Positions 52,894 through 62,305 of a stretch of 64,000 nucleotides of DNA are shown in pieces. Source of the stretch: CAIXSC01 sp046349915 (lineage in GTDB: Bacteria; Planctomycetota; Planctomycetia; Pirellulales; Pirellulaceae); the NCBI GenBank assembly GCA_046349915.1, contig JAXMBL010000007.1, positions 1 through 64,000 of the forward strand, written 5' to 3'. The notes beneath the pieces are model-generated. The model searched no databases, was not told the origin of the DNA, and worked only from the letters and a program-made list of their open reading frames with translations. Every line of letters starts with the position of its first letter. Position 1 is the first letter of the stretch. The translations under genes were made by a program, and so were the position numbers.

Positions 52894-54939
52894 TTACAGC
52901 CACCAGAGAGTGAAGTTGTAAACCTTCTTGTCCTGATCGTCGTCGAAATCCGACTCGTCTTTCTCGTCGTATTCGACAAAGCCGTCGTTGGAGATGCCGG
53001 TCAGGGCGTCGGGTTCGTAGCGCTGGATGGTATCGAATATGAACGAATCATAACCATCGCCGCCGTACAGATAGTCGACGGTGTCATCGTACGGCGAATG
53101 AGCGTGTGCTTCGCCCCAATTGTCCCATGATTCCTCCGTCACGCGGTAGCCGCCGCCAAACAGGTGGTCATTCCCCTGGCCGCCGTACAGGTGGTCCGTG
53201 CCCGAACCGCCATCCAGCCAGTCGTGTCCCTGCTCGCCATGCAATTGATCGTTGCCCTTGCCACCAAACAGGTGATCGCTTTCCGTGCCTCCATACAGCA
53301 CGTCGTAGCCATCGTCGCCGAACAGGGCATCGTTGCCTTGGCCGCCGAAGAGCAGATCTGCCCCATCACCGGCCGCGAGCAGGTCGTTGCCGCCGTCGCC
53401 GAACAGGACGTCGTTATCGTCCCCACTGCCCGGGAGGCCGTACACGAGGTTTCCCGTGATCTTGTCGTACATGAACCCCAACAGGGTTGGGTTCTGAACT
53501 CCACCCCAAGCAGCCTCGATGGGCGGGAAGTCGCCAAATAGCTGGTCGTCATTCTCACCTCCGGACAAAACGTCTTTGCCACTTCCGCCAATCAGTGTGT
53601 CGTTCCCAGAGTTGCCGAGAAGATTGTCATCGCCTCCCGACCCTCCCAACCAGTCGTCATCCGCGCCACCGATCAGCGTGTCGTTGTCCGCGCCGCCCAG
53701 GATTGTGTCGTTGCCGGCGTCACCGGCGAGCCAGCCCTGGCCGGCGTACTGAGTAATACTGTCGTTCCCGAGTCCGCCGTGCACGACGTCTTGGCCAGAG
53801 CCGGCATTGATCGTGTCATTCCCCGCGCCGCCGTCCAGGAAGTCGTTGCCGTTGGTGGCGTCCATCTCATCGTCATCGTCGCCGCCATAGAGTTTGTTAT
53901 GGCCTCCTTCTCCATGCATTTCGTCGTTGCCGGCGCCGCCCGCGAGGTAATCGTTGTCCTCGCCGCCCTTCAGCAAATCGCTTCCGCCCTCGCCGTACAG
54001 ATAGTCATCGCCTGCATCTCCGAGTAGCTGGTCGCTTTCCTTTCCGCCGTAGAGATTGTCATTGCCGATCCCTCCCGACAACATGTCGTTTCCGTCGCCT
54101 CCGTAAAGGATGTCCTGTCCTTCACCCCCGTACATGAGATCTCTGCCGCCTTCGCCGTACAGCACGTCATTCCCATTTCCACCGTCGAGGACTTCTGGGG
54201 AGTCATAGGCGTCGCTGCTTGGGCCGCCTCGCAACTGGTCGTCGTCGTTGCCGCCTTCGAGCGTATCGTTGCCCGACTCGCCGTCCAGGTAGTCGTTCCC
54301 CTCGCCGCCGTACAGCCGGTCATCCCCTTTACCGCCGTACAGCGTGTCTTTGCCTTTGCCACCCCACAGTTGATCGTTGTCTTTCTCGAAAAAGTTGCCC
54401 ACGACGGGGCCATCGGAGTAGCCAAACAGTGTGTCGTCGCCTCCTTGATGCTCGGTGTAATCGCCGGTCAGCAGGTCGTCTCCCTGGTCGCCGACCAGAT
54501 AATCCTTGCCGGAGCCTCCGGTCAGTTGATCATCGCCCGCGCCGCCGAACGCTTTGGACGTCAGCGAGGTGTTGTTGGTAAAGGAGTCATCGCCGCCGTA
54601 GCCACTGAAGAGAATCCTCGACGGGGTCGCAGCGCCACGACCATGCGGCGATTGCACTTTGCTGAGGTCAAACAGGTAGGATTTCAACTCGTGTCCTTCT
54701 CCGACGTCGACTTTGACCTTCGAGTCGAGTTTCCCGCCCGCGCGTTCCTGGGTCACCAAGCTGACGACAACTTGATCGGGACCTTCCGTTCCCTTGATAT
54801 CGATGGCGCCTAGAGCCGGGTTCAGCGACACCGAGGCGGCCATCACCTGTCGAGACTCCAGCACCTCGAGCGTACGGGATTTTGCTGGACGATTGGCACG
54901 GGGACGTTGACGGTTACGGGACGAAGAACGGTCTTTCAT
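52894..54939 (-). CDS. RTX (haemolysin-type Ca2+-binding repeat) protein with LEPR-XLL-like N-terminus
   Basis: The product is about 681 residues. The basic N-terminus ends in LEVLESRQVMAAS, an LEPR-XLL-type sorting sequence seen in planctomycete surface proteins. From about residue 110 to 620 it consists of GG-x-G-x-D-x-[LI]-x-G nonapeptides (for example GGDGNDMLSGG, GGAGNDTIN), several dozen in all. They fold as Ca2+-filled beta-rolls outside the cell. There is no enzymatic domain. The acidic C-terminus (YDEKDESDFDDDQDK) is consistent with type I-like export and Ca2+ binding. The repeats also make this locus prone to recombination. The ATG at 54939 is preferred over 54948. Confidence 0.85.
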   Translation of the reverse strand: MKDRSSSRNRQRPRANRPAKSRTLEVLESRQVMAASVSLNPALGAIDIKGTEGPDQVVVSLVTQERAGGKLDSKVKVDVGEGHELKSYLFDLSKVQSPHGRGAATPSRILFSGYGGDDSFTNNTSLTSKAFGGAGDDQLTGGSGKDYLVGDQGDDLLTGDYTEHQGGDDTLFGYSDGPVVGNFFEKDNDQLWGGKGKDTLYGGKGDDRLYGGEGNDYLDGESGNDTLEGGNDDDQLRGGPSSDAYDSPEVLDGGNGNDVLYGEGGRDLMYGGEGQDILYGGDGNDMLSGGIGNDNLYGGKESDQLLGDAGDDYLYGEGGSDLLKGGEDNDYLAGGAGNDEMHGEGGHNKLYGGDDDDEMDATNGNDFLDGGAGNDTINAGSGQDVVHGGLGNDSITQYAGQGWLAGDAGNDTILGGADNDTLIGGADDDWLGGSGGDDNLLGNSGNDTLIGGSGKDVLSGGENDDQLFGDFPPIEAAWGGVQNPTLLGFMYDKITGNLVYGLPGSGDDNDVLFGDGGNDLLAAGDGADLLFGGQGNDALFGDDGYDVLYGGTESDHLFGGKGNDQLHGEQGHDWLDGGSGTDHLYGGQGNDHLFGGGYRVTEESWDNWGEAHAHSPYDDTVDYLYGGDGYDSFIFDTIQRYEPDALTGISNDGFVEYDEKDESDFDDDQDKKVYNFTLWWL

Positions 54940-54948
54940 GGCTTCCAT

Positions 54949-55337
54949 CCTAGGGAGATCGAGTTTTTTGTTATGTCATCTCCCTTCGATACTCGGCGCC
55001 GAGCTATTTGTGACAACTCGTGCTCACTAACTCGCCGAATTCGTGGACAGAGCGAATTCTCGCCAGAGGCAATTGGGTCAAAGGGATTCTGCTGTCCCGT
55101 GGTATCGTGGTGTTATCACTCTTGAATTGGCCTTGTTTGCGTGATCTGGGCGTTACCTGGAAACCTCTCTCGGTCTGGCCGTCTGACTCAATTAGCGAGG
55201 ATCAGTGAAGATGAGTGTTCCCTTTTCTTCCGCTGGGCGGGACGAGTACTTAGAACATTGATCCTCACTGATCGTTCAAGAAAAGTGCCTAGACGGTGTA
55301 ATCGAGGGGCCAGGTTGGCGACTAACCAGACGTGGAC
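54949..55337. other. Intergenic region with palindromic repeat
   Basis: About 390 bp separate the leftward RTX gene and the rightward sigma gene. It holds copy 3 of the dispersed palindrome near the sigma-gene end. Promoters of both genes are expected, but I cannot mark them. Confidence 0.45.
55195..55277. repeat. Dispersed palindromic element, copy 3
   Basis: GATCAGTGAAGATGAGTGTT followed by CCC, and AGAACATTGATCCTCACTGA followed by TC, form diverged arms of the same palindrome as copy 2, around a centre with a different sequence. It ends 60 bp before the sigma gene. Confidence 0.55.
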
Positions 55338-55820
55338 ATGAATCAACGCCAGGCCGATTTTGAAAGCTTGATCGCGCGGAATAGAGGCCGCTTGCTGGCG
55401 ATCGCGCGGGCCTACGGCGACATGGAGCGGGACGATCTGCTGCAAGAAATCTTGTTGCAGGTTTGGCGCAGCATGGATCGCTTTGAGAACCGCTCGTCGC
55501 CGGACACGTGGTGTTACCGCATTGCGCTCAACACGGCCTTCTCGTGGCTGAGGTCGCAGCAGCGCCGAAACGATCGCCTGAAAGTGGTGTCGAACGAAAC
55601 CGATTCCGTGCCGGGCGCTCCGCAAGTCGACGATAGCGTTCGATTGCTCGAGCGTTTCATGCGAGAACTCAACCCGATCGATCGGGCGGTCTTGCTGATG
55701 TTCCTGGAAAACTTGTCGGAGGAATCAATTGCCGAAACGTTGGGTTCCAGCATCGGCGCCATTCGAGTTCGCTTGCATCGCATCAAATCACGTTTGACCG
55801 ATTGGAAGGATGAACCGTGA
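55338..55820 (+). CDS. ECF sigma factor
   Basis: The 160-residue protein has region 2 (FESLIARNRGRLLAIARAYG, then DDLLQEILLQVWRSMDRFEN) and region 4 (LNPIDRAVLLMFLENLSEES, then IAETLGSSIGAIRVRLHRIK). It is coupled by a 4-bp overlap to a membrane protein that should act as its partner, so the pair forms a compact signal-transduction unit. The ATG at 55338 is used, although a GTG at 55332 is possible. Its target genes are not known. Confidence 0.85.
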   Translation: MNQRQADFESLIARNRGRLLAIARAYGDMERDDLLQEILLQVWRSMDRFENRSSPDTWCYRIALNTAFSWLRSQQRRNDRLKVVSNETDSVPGAPQVDDSVRLLERFMRELNPIDRAVLLMFLENLSEESIAETLGSSIGAIRVRLHRIKSRLTDWKDEP

Positions 55821-56464
55821 AACTGGAAAAGCTGCAAGCCGTCTGGCAGACTCATCATCAACAGGCAGCCGTCTCGCAGTCGTCAGCCTTGGCCACGGAG
55901 ATGATGGCGAAGTCCGCAAAGTTCGAAAACACGCTTTGGCGGAGGGATTGGATTGAAACTTGCGCCGCGATTTTTGTAATCGTGATGTTCGGTTCGTCGT
56001 TTTTCACCGACCAGCTTGGCGTGATCTCCAAATTGGGCGTGCTAACCATCATTGCCTCGACGCTGTGGATCGTCTGGATTCTGCACAGCAATCGTAAGCG
56101 ACAAGCGACGATTCCAGCCGATCACTCGCTTTTGGAGTGCGCTCGTGTGGAACTCCAGCGAGTGGAGGCGCAGATCCGGCTGTTACGAAGCATCAGTCTC
56201 TGGTACACGACGCCTTTGACCACGGGCGCCATCGTATTCGTGTTTGGACTGTTTGAACCTTGGTGGGTGGGACTGATTGCGGCGGGGGGATTCTTGGTGA
56301 TCTTCGTGCTGGCAGGTTGGGTGATTCATCGGATGAATCAGCATGGCGTCAAGCAATCGCTTGTTCCACTGCAACGGGAGTTGCAGGAATTGATTGAGTC
56401 GCTGGAGTCGCCTCCGGAGAATGGATCGGAATCGACAAGCAGTTGCGAAGTCCAACGCGACTGA
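55817..56464 (+). CDS. Membrane protein, likely regulator of the coupled ECF sigma factor
   Basis: The 215-residue protein starts at a GTG that overlaps the sigma stop. It has a short cytoplasmic helix (KLEKLQAVWQTHHQQ) and four hydrophobic segments (around 48-62, 70-90, 136-150 and 155-172). A charged C-terminal helix (LVPLQRELQELIESLESPPE) completes it. It does not carry a zinc-binding anti-sigma motif, so it is either an atypical anti-sigma factor or a membrane sensor. The coupling is direct evidence, and the role is inferred. Confidence 0.65.
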   Translation: MKLEKLQAVWQTHHQQAAVSQSSALATEMMAKSAKFENTLWRRDWIETCAAIFVIVMFGSSFFTDQLGVISKLGVLTIIASTLWIVWILHSNRKRQATIPADHSLLECARVELQRVEAQIRLLRSISLWYTTPLTTGAIVFVFGLFEPWWVGLIAAGGFLVIFVLAGWVIHRMNQHGVKQSLVPLQRELQELIESLESPPENGSESTSSCEVQRD

Positions 56465-56842
56465 GCGTGAAGGACTCTACGACCCAAGAACGCGGAAAGC
56501 GAATCCGCCGCCAAGCGTTTGCTCCCCTGACGCAACGCCTTATGCCGCTGACGTCGAGAGCCAGCGGTCAAAGGCGCCTGTGCTGGAGGACATGGCCCCG
56601 AGGCTGAAATCCGGTCGGGGAACCGGTGGCGACTAGCGACTTGAGGCGGGAGCCGGCGCCGCTTGCCTCTCACACGCCCACTCCACCGGGTATTGGCGAT
56701 AACGTACGATGGGCAAATGGCTTATGTGAAATGTGCTGCAGGGGCGTGTGGGGCAATTCGCAGAAAAATTCCGTGTTCTTTTTCGTTTTGGCGTCGAATT
56801 ATCTCCCGCTGGTGTGTTTGTCCTAGCACGGAGACATGACGA
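56465..56842. other. Intergenic region before the sigma-kinase unit
   Basis: About 380 bp contain no convincing gene. GC drops towards the right end, where a promoter for the sigma gene is expected (TTCTTTTTCGTTTTGGCGTC occurs 40-60 bp upstream of its start). I see no clear repeat. Confidence 0.35.
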
Positions 56843-57454
56843 GTGACCAATTCCGACAGCCAATTCCCGGAGACTCATGCCAGCTTGCTGCTGCAATTGC
56901 AGAACAGTGGCAATCAGGAGGCTTGGCTTGAATTTGTTTCGATCTATCGCCCGATCATTTATCGACTTGCTCGCCGCCGCGGCCTGCAAGATGCCGATTC
57001 CCAGGATTTGGCTCAGCAGGTCCTGATCTCGGTTTCCCGTTCCATTGAGCACTGGCAAAAAAGTGACGAGTCGGTTCGATTTCGCCACTGGTTGCGTCGC
57101 GTTGCCAAGAACGCAATCTGCAACGCCTTAACGCGTCAACCCAAGGATCGCGCGGGCGGCGGTACGTCCGCGCAAAACCTGCTCGAAGAATACGCCGATC
57201 CGGACCCATCGGTGACTCGCGAATTTGAACTGGAGTATCGCCGCGAACTCTTTCTGCGCGCGGCGGCAGTTGTGAGGGCCGATGTGGCCGCGGACACATG
57301 GCAGGCATTTCAGTTGGCCGTCGTTGAAGGTGTTCCCATTGAGGATGTCGCGAGTCGGTTGAACAAGTCCGTGGGGGCAGCCTACGCGGCTCGCGGTCGA
57401 GTGATGAACCGGCTTCGCCAAGTCATTGATGAATTGGAGCGACACGAGACATGA
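56843..57454 (+). CDS. ECF sigma factor
   Basis: The 203-residue protein has region 2 (WLEFVSIYRPIIYRLARRRG, then DADSQDLAQQVLISVSRSIE) and region 4 (WQAFQLAVVEGVPIEDVASR, then LNKSVGAAYAARGRVMNRLR). It belongs to the ECF type that comes with kinase partners in planctomycetes. The start is a GTG at 56843 with GGAG about 9 bp upstream. Its stop overlaps the kinase start by 4 bp (57451-57454), so the two are made together. Confidence 0.85.
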   Translation: MTNSDSQFPETHASLLLQLQNSGNQEAWLEFVSIYRPIIYRLARRRGLQDADSQDLAQQVLISVSRSIEHWQKSDESVRFRHWLRRVAKNAICNALTRQPKDRAGGGTSAQNLLEEYADPDPSVTREFELEYRRELFLRAAAVVRADVAADTWQAFQLAVVEGVPIEDVASRLNKSVGAAYAARGRVMNRLRQVIDELERHET

Positions 57455-60400
57455 ATTCCATTCCCTGTGACCGAAGTCGCATCGACGACTTTTTTCAGAG
57501 CGAGAATCACGATGTGGGCCTGGACTTGGCGCGTCACCTTGATGCTTGTGAGTTGTGCAGGCATTACTTCGATTCCCAGGCTGCTTCGCCAAATCAATGG
57601 CTGGAAGCCAAGCAGATGCTTCAGCCGTCTGAATTCGATCAAGCGAGCACCGCCGAGTTCAGCGCGGGTGCACATGGCGAATGCGAAGCACGCCAGTCAT
57701 CAATGGTCAAGTCGGTGCTCGCTGGTCTCTCGCCGACTGATGATCCTCATCGTCTCGGGCGGCTGGGCGGCTATGAAATCTCTGGTGTAATTGGCGTTGG
57801 CGGCATGGGGGTGGTGCTCAAGGCATTTGATCCAACACTGGATCGCGTGATTGCGATCAAAGTCTTGGCGCCTCACCTGGCGCACAGCGGCACCGCTCGC
57901 AAACGTTTTGCGCGCGAGGCCAAGGCGGCGGCGGCGGTGCTGCATCCCAACGTGATCCCGATCTATTGCGTTTCCAGCCATGATCCCATTCCTTACCTGG
58001 TGATGGCGTATATCCGAGGCGGTTCTCTCCAAAAGCGATTGGATCGAGAAGGTCCATTGCCGACGGTGGAGATTCTTCGGATCGGGGCGCAGATCGCCGC
58101 CGGTTTGGCGGCGGCCCATGAACAAGGATTGGTGCATCGAGATATCAAGCCGGAGAATATCTTGCTGGACGAGGGTGTCGAACGTGTCACGCTCACCGAT
58201 TTTGGACTGGCAAGAGCTGTTGACGATGCTTCCGTCACTCGTGAGGGAACCATCGCTGGCACACCTCAATACATGTCGCCTGAGCAATCTCGAGGCGAAT
58301 CGGTCGATCAGAAAAGCGACCTCTTTAGCCTCGGCAGCGTGCTCTATGCGTTATGTACAGGGCGGCCGCCTTATCGGGCTGACAATTCTTATGGGGTAAT
58401 GCGGCGCATCATCGACGAAGCTCCCGTTCCGGTCCGCGATTTGAATCCAGAGATCCCAGAATGGCTCGCGGCGATTGTGGCTCGCCTCATGGCCAAAGAC
58501 AAAGCTGAGCGATTCGCCACGGCAGGCGAAGTTCATAAGTTGCTGGAGGCATGTTTAAGCCATACGCAACAGCCGCAAATCGTTCCGTTGCCGGAAATCC
58601 CGGACCTGGGGACTCAACCTGTTCTCCGCCCTTTCTTCTCATCTCCCCTGGGTCGAATAGGAGTCATTGTCATGTCCCTTGCGGCCTCAGTTGCGATTCT
58701 GGCGGTAGTCACTATTTCTCAAGTCAATCGACCAAGTTTAACCGAACCTGGATCCGAGCCACCTGCCGCAAGTATCGAGACGAAAGACACCAAGAAACCC
58801 GTTGCGGCGTCTCGCCTAAGCATCGAAAGCCAAAAGAACGAAGGAGTAAACGAGAGTGGAGAAGGGGGGAAATACACCTGGAAGCTGACAGGAGAGTCAG
58901 TGGAGTCCCTAACGATTCGCGTGCTCCATATCGAGAACGGCGAAACGCGAGTCGTGAATGAAACCGTTTATCAAGGACGAATTCAAGGCGAACAACGGTT
59001 TGAAGTTGAGTTGAAACTCAAGGACCTGCGAGAGCCTATGCCTTTTCCCGGGAAGATGCTCATCCCCACGCTGGCGGTTTCCGTGAACGGCCGGCCGGCA
59101 AAGGCGGGGACGGGCGAAAGGGTCTTCTTTCCGGGTGATTTTCAAGGTCATTTCGAATCCACCGGTGGTCCGGTCGCCAGGGATGAGGTGTTGGGCTGGC
59201 TTGCCCACGATCTCAAGGAACGCGAAGTTAACGACTCACTGGAATCGATCGTGGAGGCTTCCAGGAATGGGGCCGCATTCTTGGTCACGACAGTGGATTG
59301 GACAGGGAATGAGCAAGTAGCGGCGGAGAAAGTCGCGGACGATGCCAACAATATCCAAGGGACTTGGCAAGTCACTTCTGTGGAGTCCGAGGGCGAGCTG
59401 ATTATGGAAGATGGTCTGCATGAATTGCAACATGTCTTTGCGGGACGTGAGCTGATCCAAGTTGTCGGTAAGAAGAAGAAGCAGGCGGAGTTCAAGCTCG
59501 ATCCGACCGCTTCTCCAAAGACCATTGAAATCGTGAGTAAAGGAGAGAAAGCACTTGGAATCTATGAATTGCAAGGCAACACCTTGCGACTCTGCTTGGC
59601 ACAAGACCTGCAACCTCGCCCCATGAACTTTGATTCCAAGAACGGTCGAACGATCGCGACTTTTAAACGCATTGTCGACAGGGCGACTGATAAAGCCGGC
59701 AAAGGCTACTCACTCGAGGAAGTCACAATAGGGAAGACGGAGCTTAAGAGTGAAAGCCAGTTGGAGATCAAGTTTGAAACGCTGGTGGAAACGATGTGGT
59801 ATTGTCCCGGAGCAAACGGTGAAAGGGGCGAACAAGGATTGGAGCTGACATTTCCACGGGTGCCTTACAAGAACAAGGCCGACGTTGATTATCCGGCCTC
59901 TTACGAGAAGGAATCGAGGGCCAGAACGATCACGGTCGATCCGAAGAACAAGCCTGTATTCATCAGATTTGGAGAGAAGCGAGAGAAAATCTGGGATCCG
60001 GAGGATACTGCCCAGAAGAGCGGACTCAACAAGCCTGCTGATGTTCGGCGCCTTCTGGAACAGGGGCGCGATTCCGCCACAATGCCCAAGGGACTGGTCG
60101 TCCGCGTCTGTGCGTGTATGGGGGCTGCGATTGACAGAAAGACCCAATGGCTGGTGGAAAAGTGGGAGTTTACTCCAACCGAGGTTCATCGAGTTAAGTC
60201 CGAGACAAAGGATGGCAAGGCCATTTATACTCGACTTGAATCAAGAAAGTGTGATACCGCGAAGCTCTGCAAGTTATTGCTGGATGGAAAAGCGTTGGAA
60301 ATTGACGCCCGCAAGGGAACAGGTCCTGACGCCATTCTGGTGGGCACTGTTTATCAACGTGGTTCGCGTTCGATCGAAGTGGAATGGAACGGCGCGACCC

Positions 60401-60534
60401 TCTTGGAACTTGGAGAAACGAACGGACCTTTTCTTCATGTCTATCGCGAGACCGATGCGAAAGCCTTTGGAGAACTCTATGAACAACTGGCAACTCAAGC
60501 CCGCGTTCTCTTTGAAACAGATGGCGGCAAGTAG
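57451..60534 (+). CDS. Zinc-finger/Ser-Thr kinase fusion with TIGR03067-like domain
   Basis: The 1027-residue protein starts with an anti-sigma-type zinc finger (H29-x3-C33-x2-C36 in ARHLDACELCRHYF). A kinase domain (about 107-370) follows, with GVGGMGVVLKA, AIKVLA, HRDIKPENILLD, TDFGLARA and GTPQYMSPE. A membrane helix lies near 402-425. The extracytoplasmic part includes a TIGR03067-like block near 630-740 (NIQGTWQVTSVESEGELIME ending NGRTIATFKR). It is coupled to the upstream sigma gene, so the zinc finger probably holds that sigma and the kinase sets its release. The remaining C-terminal 290 residues are unrecognised. Confidence 0.85.
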   Translation: MNSIPCDRSRIDDFFQSENHDVGLDLARHLDACELCRHYFDSQAASPNQWLEAKQMLQPSEFDQASTAEFSAGAHGECEARQSSMVKSVLAGLSPTDDPHRLGRLGGYEISGVIGVGGMGVVLKAFDPTLDRVIAIKVLAPHLAHSGTARKRFAREAKAAAAVLHPNVIPIYCVSSHDPIPYLVMAYIRGGSLQKRLDREGPLPTVEILRIGAQIAAGLAAAHEQGLVHRDIKPENILLDEGVERVTLTDFGLARAVDDASVTREGTIAGTPQYMSPEQSRGESVDQKSDLFSLGSVLYALCTGRPPYRADNSYGVMRRIIDEAPVPVRDLNPEIPEWLAAIVARLMAKDKAERFATAGEVHKLLEACLSHTQQPQIVPLPEIPDLGTQPVLRPFFSSPLGRIGVIVMSLAASVAILAVVTISQVNRPSLTEPGSEPPAASIETKDTKKPVAASRLSIESQKNEGVNESGEGGKYTWKLTGESVESLTIRVLHIENGETRVVNETVYQGRIQGEQRFEVELKLKDLREPMPFPGKMLIPTLAVSVNGRPAKAGTGERVFFPGDFQGHFESTGGPVARDEVLGWLAHDLKEREVNDSLESIVEASRNGAAFLVTTVDWTGNEQVAAEKVADDANNIQGTWQVTSVESEGELIMEDGLHELQHVFAGRELIQVVGKKKKQAEFKLDPTASPKTIEIVSKGEKALGIYELQGNTLRLCLAQDLQPRPMNFDSKNGRTIATFKRIVDRATDKAGKGYSLEEVTIGKTELKSESQLEIKFETLVETMWYCPGANGERGEQGLELTFPRVPYKNKADVDYPASYEKESRARTITVDPKNKPVFIRFGEKREKIWDPEDTAQKSGLNKPADVRRLLEQGRDSATMPKGLVVRVCACMGAAIDRKTQWLVEKWEFTPTEVHRVKSETKDGKAIYTRLESRKCDTAKLCKLLLDGKALEIDARKGTGPDAILVGTVYQRGSRSIEVEWNGATLLELGETNGPFLHVYRETDAKAFGELYEQLATQARVLFETDGGK

Positions 60535-60787
60535 TCTTTTTCGTTGCATGGACAAGCGTTGCTTGTTTGCACTGCCAAAGGTCTAGTCGGAATCGACAAG
60601 CAGTTGCAATCTTGGACGTAGTCTAGCGTGAAGGCTGCTGATGGAAGATAGGCAAGCCTGTCTACGATCGTCGTCACTGTGCACAGGATGTCTGAGACTA
60701 CGATTGCCTCGCACTCGTCCCACCGACATACTCTTTTCCTTGAAACAATGTCGGAACCCCTGATTCACTCTCGCGAAGGAAACCGTT

Positions 60788-62149
60788 ATGCGTAGTCATC
60801 AAGCCTTGTCTCGGCGAAGCTTCCTGGGACGGACGGCGATTGGAGCGGCGGCCGCACCGCTCGTCCTTGGCTCCAGCACGTTGCTGGGGCAGGACAAGCC
60901 TGCTCCCAGCGAACGAATCACGCTCGGCGTCATCGGCACGGGCAATCAGGGCTTCAATGACATGCGAGGTTTCCTGGGTGATCCGCGTGTGCAGATCGTG
61001 GCGGTGTGCGACGTCAACAAGGAGAGTGCGGGCTACTGGAATGGAAAGGTCGGGGGGCGCGAGCCGGGGCGCAGGTTGGTCGAGACGCACTACGCCGAGT
61101 CCAAAAAGTCGGGCGTTTACAAAGGCTGCGACGCCTACGAGGACTTCCGCGAATTACTCGCTCGCAAGGACATCGACGCTGTCTTGATCTGTACCCCAGA
61201 CCATTGGCACGCGATCCCCACGATTATGGCTGCGAAGGCCGGCAAGGACATCTATTGCCAGAAGCCTTTGTCGTTGACGATCGCCGAGGGGCGGGCCATG
61301 AGCGACGCCGTCAAGAAATACAATCGCGTCTTTCAGACAGGCAGCCAACAACGCTCCGATCCGAAGTTTCGCTTTGCCTGCGAATTGGTCCGCAATGGAC
61401 GTATTGGGAAGCTGCACACGGTTCGCTGTGGGCTCCCCGGCGGCCGACCTGATTTCGGCAAGACTGGCGACCGCAAGCAACCCGAGAAGGTTCCGGACGG
61501 TTTTGATTACGACTTCTGGCTCGGACCAGCGCCGCAGGCCGAGTACGCACCTGCCCGCTGCCACGTCAATTTCCGCTGGATCTATGACTACTCCGGTGGT
61601 CAGGTCACCGACTGGGGCGGACACCATCCCGACTGTGCCCAATGGGGAATGGGGACTGAATTGACCGGCCCGACCGAGATTCGAGCTGCCAAGGGAGTCT
61701 TCCCCAAGGACGATCTATGGAATACGGCTACCGAGTTCTACTTCGAGGCCCATTACGCCAACGGTCTGAAACTCATCATCTCCGACAAGGAACGCGGCGG
61801 CGTGACTTGGGAGGGGACCGAAGGATCGGTGACCGCCAATCGCGGTTTCATCGACGCTAACCCGAAGAAGATTCTCGATACCGTGATCGGGGAGAACGAG
61901 ATTCATCTTTACGAGAGCAACAATCACTACCGCAACTTCATCGACTGTGTCATCTCGCGCAAGCCGACTGCCGCCCCGGTCGAGGTTGCTCATCGTTCGA
62001 TCACGATTTGCCACCTTGGCAACATCGCCATGCGGCTCGGGCGCGAGAAGCTGAAGTGGGATCCGGAAAAAGAAATCATCCTCAACGATGCCGAGGCGTC
62101 CAAGATGCTGCGCCGCGAATACCGCGCGCCATGGAAGCTCGAAGTTTGA
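60788..62149 (+). CDS. Exported Gfo/Idh/MocA-family oxidoreductase
   Basis: The 453-residue protein has a Tat signal (LSRRSFLGRTAIGAAAAPLV). The NAD(P)-binding Rossmann fold contains LGVIGTGNQG, and VAVCDVN ends strand 2. The catalytic-domain segment EKP appears here as QKPLSLTIAEG. Later come GGQVTDWGGHHPDCAQWGMG and a C-terminal HYRNFIDCVISRKPT. Such enzymes oxidise or reduce sugars and are abundant in planctomycetes. EKP is altered to QKP, as in many exported members. It is an intact relative of the pseudogene at 47402-48256. Confidence 0.85.
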   Translation: MRSHQALSRRSFLGRTAIGAAAAPLVLGSSTLLGQDKPAPSERITLGVIGTGNQGFNDMRGFLGDPRVQIVAVCDVNKESAGYWNGKVGGREPGRRLVETHYAESKKSGVYKGCDAYEDFRELLARKDIDAVLICTPDHWHAIPTIMAAKAGKDIYCQKPLSLTIAEGRAMSDAVKKYNRVFQTGSQQRSDPKFRFACELVRNGRIGKLHTVRCGLPGGRPDFGKTGDRKQPEKVPDGFDYDFWLGPAPQAEYAPARCHVNFRWIYDYSGGQVTDWGGHHPDCAQWGMGTELTGPTEIRAAKGVFPKDDLWNTATEFYFEAHYANGLKLIISDKERGGVTWEGTEGSVTANRGFIDANPKKILDTVIGENEIHLYESNNHYRNFIDCVISRKPTAAPVEVAHRSITICHLGNIAMRLGREKLKWDPEKEIILNDAEASKMLRREYRAPWKLEV

Positions 62150-62305
62150 TCGCGACTACCTGTTTGCGTGCGCAGCAGCCTGTTGGAGCCGACACGCTGT
62201 GGAATGATTGTCGAGGACTGAGACGTTAATTTAACTCTCGCCAAGCGGCATCACACGCTTGTCGCATTGCCACTCGATGCACTCGCGATTTCTCACTCTT
62301 CGAAA

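Noticed and set aside
54219..54813. Plus-strand open frames opposite the RTX gene
   Set aside because: They are mirror translations of the Gly/Asp-rich repeats and have repetitive Arg/Pro/Val composition.
52894..54939. CRISPR-like periodicity in the repeat region
   Set aside because: The repeated units are 27-bp codon-level RTX repeats inside a coding frame, without unique spacers.
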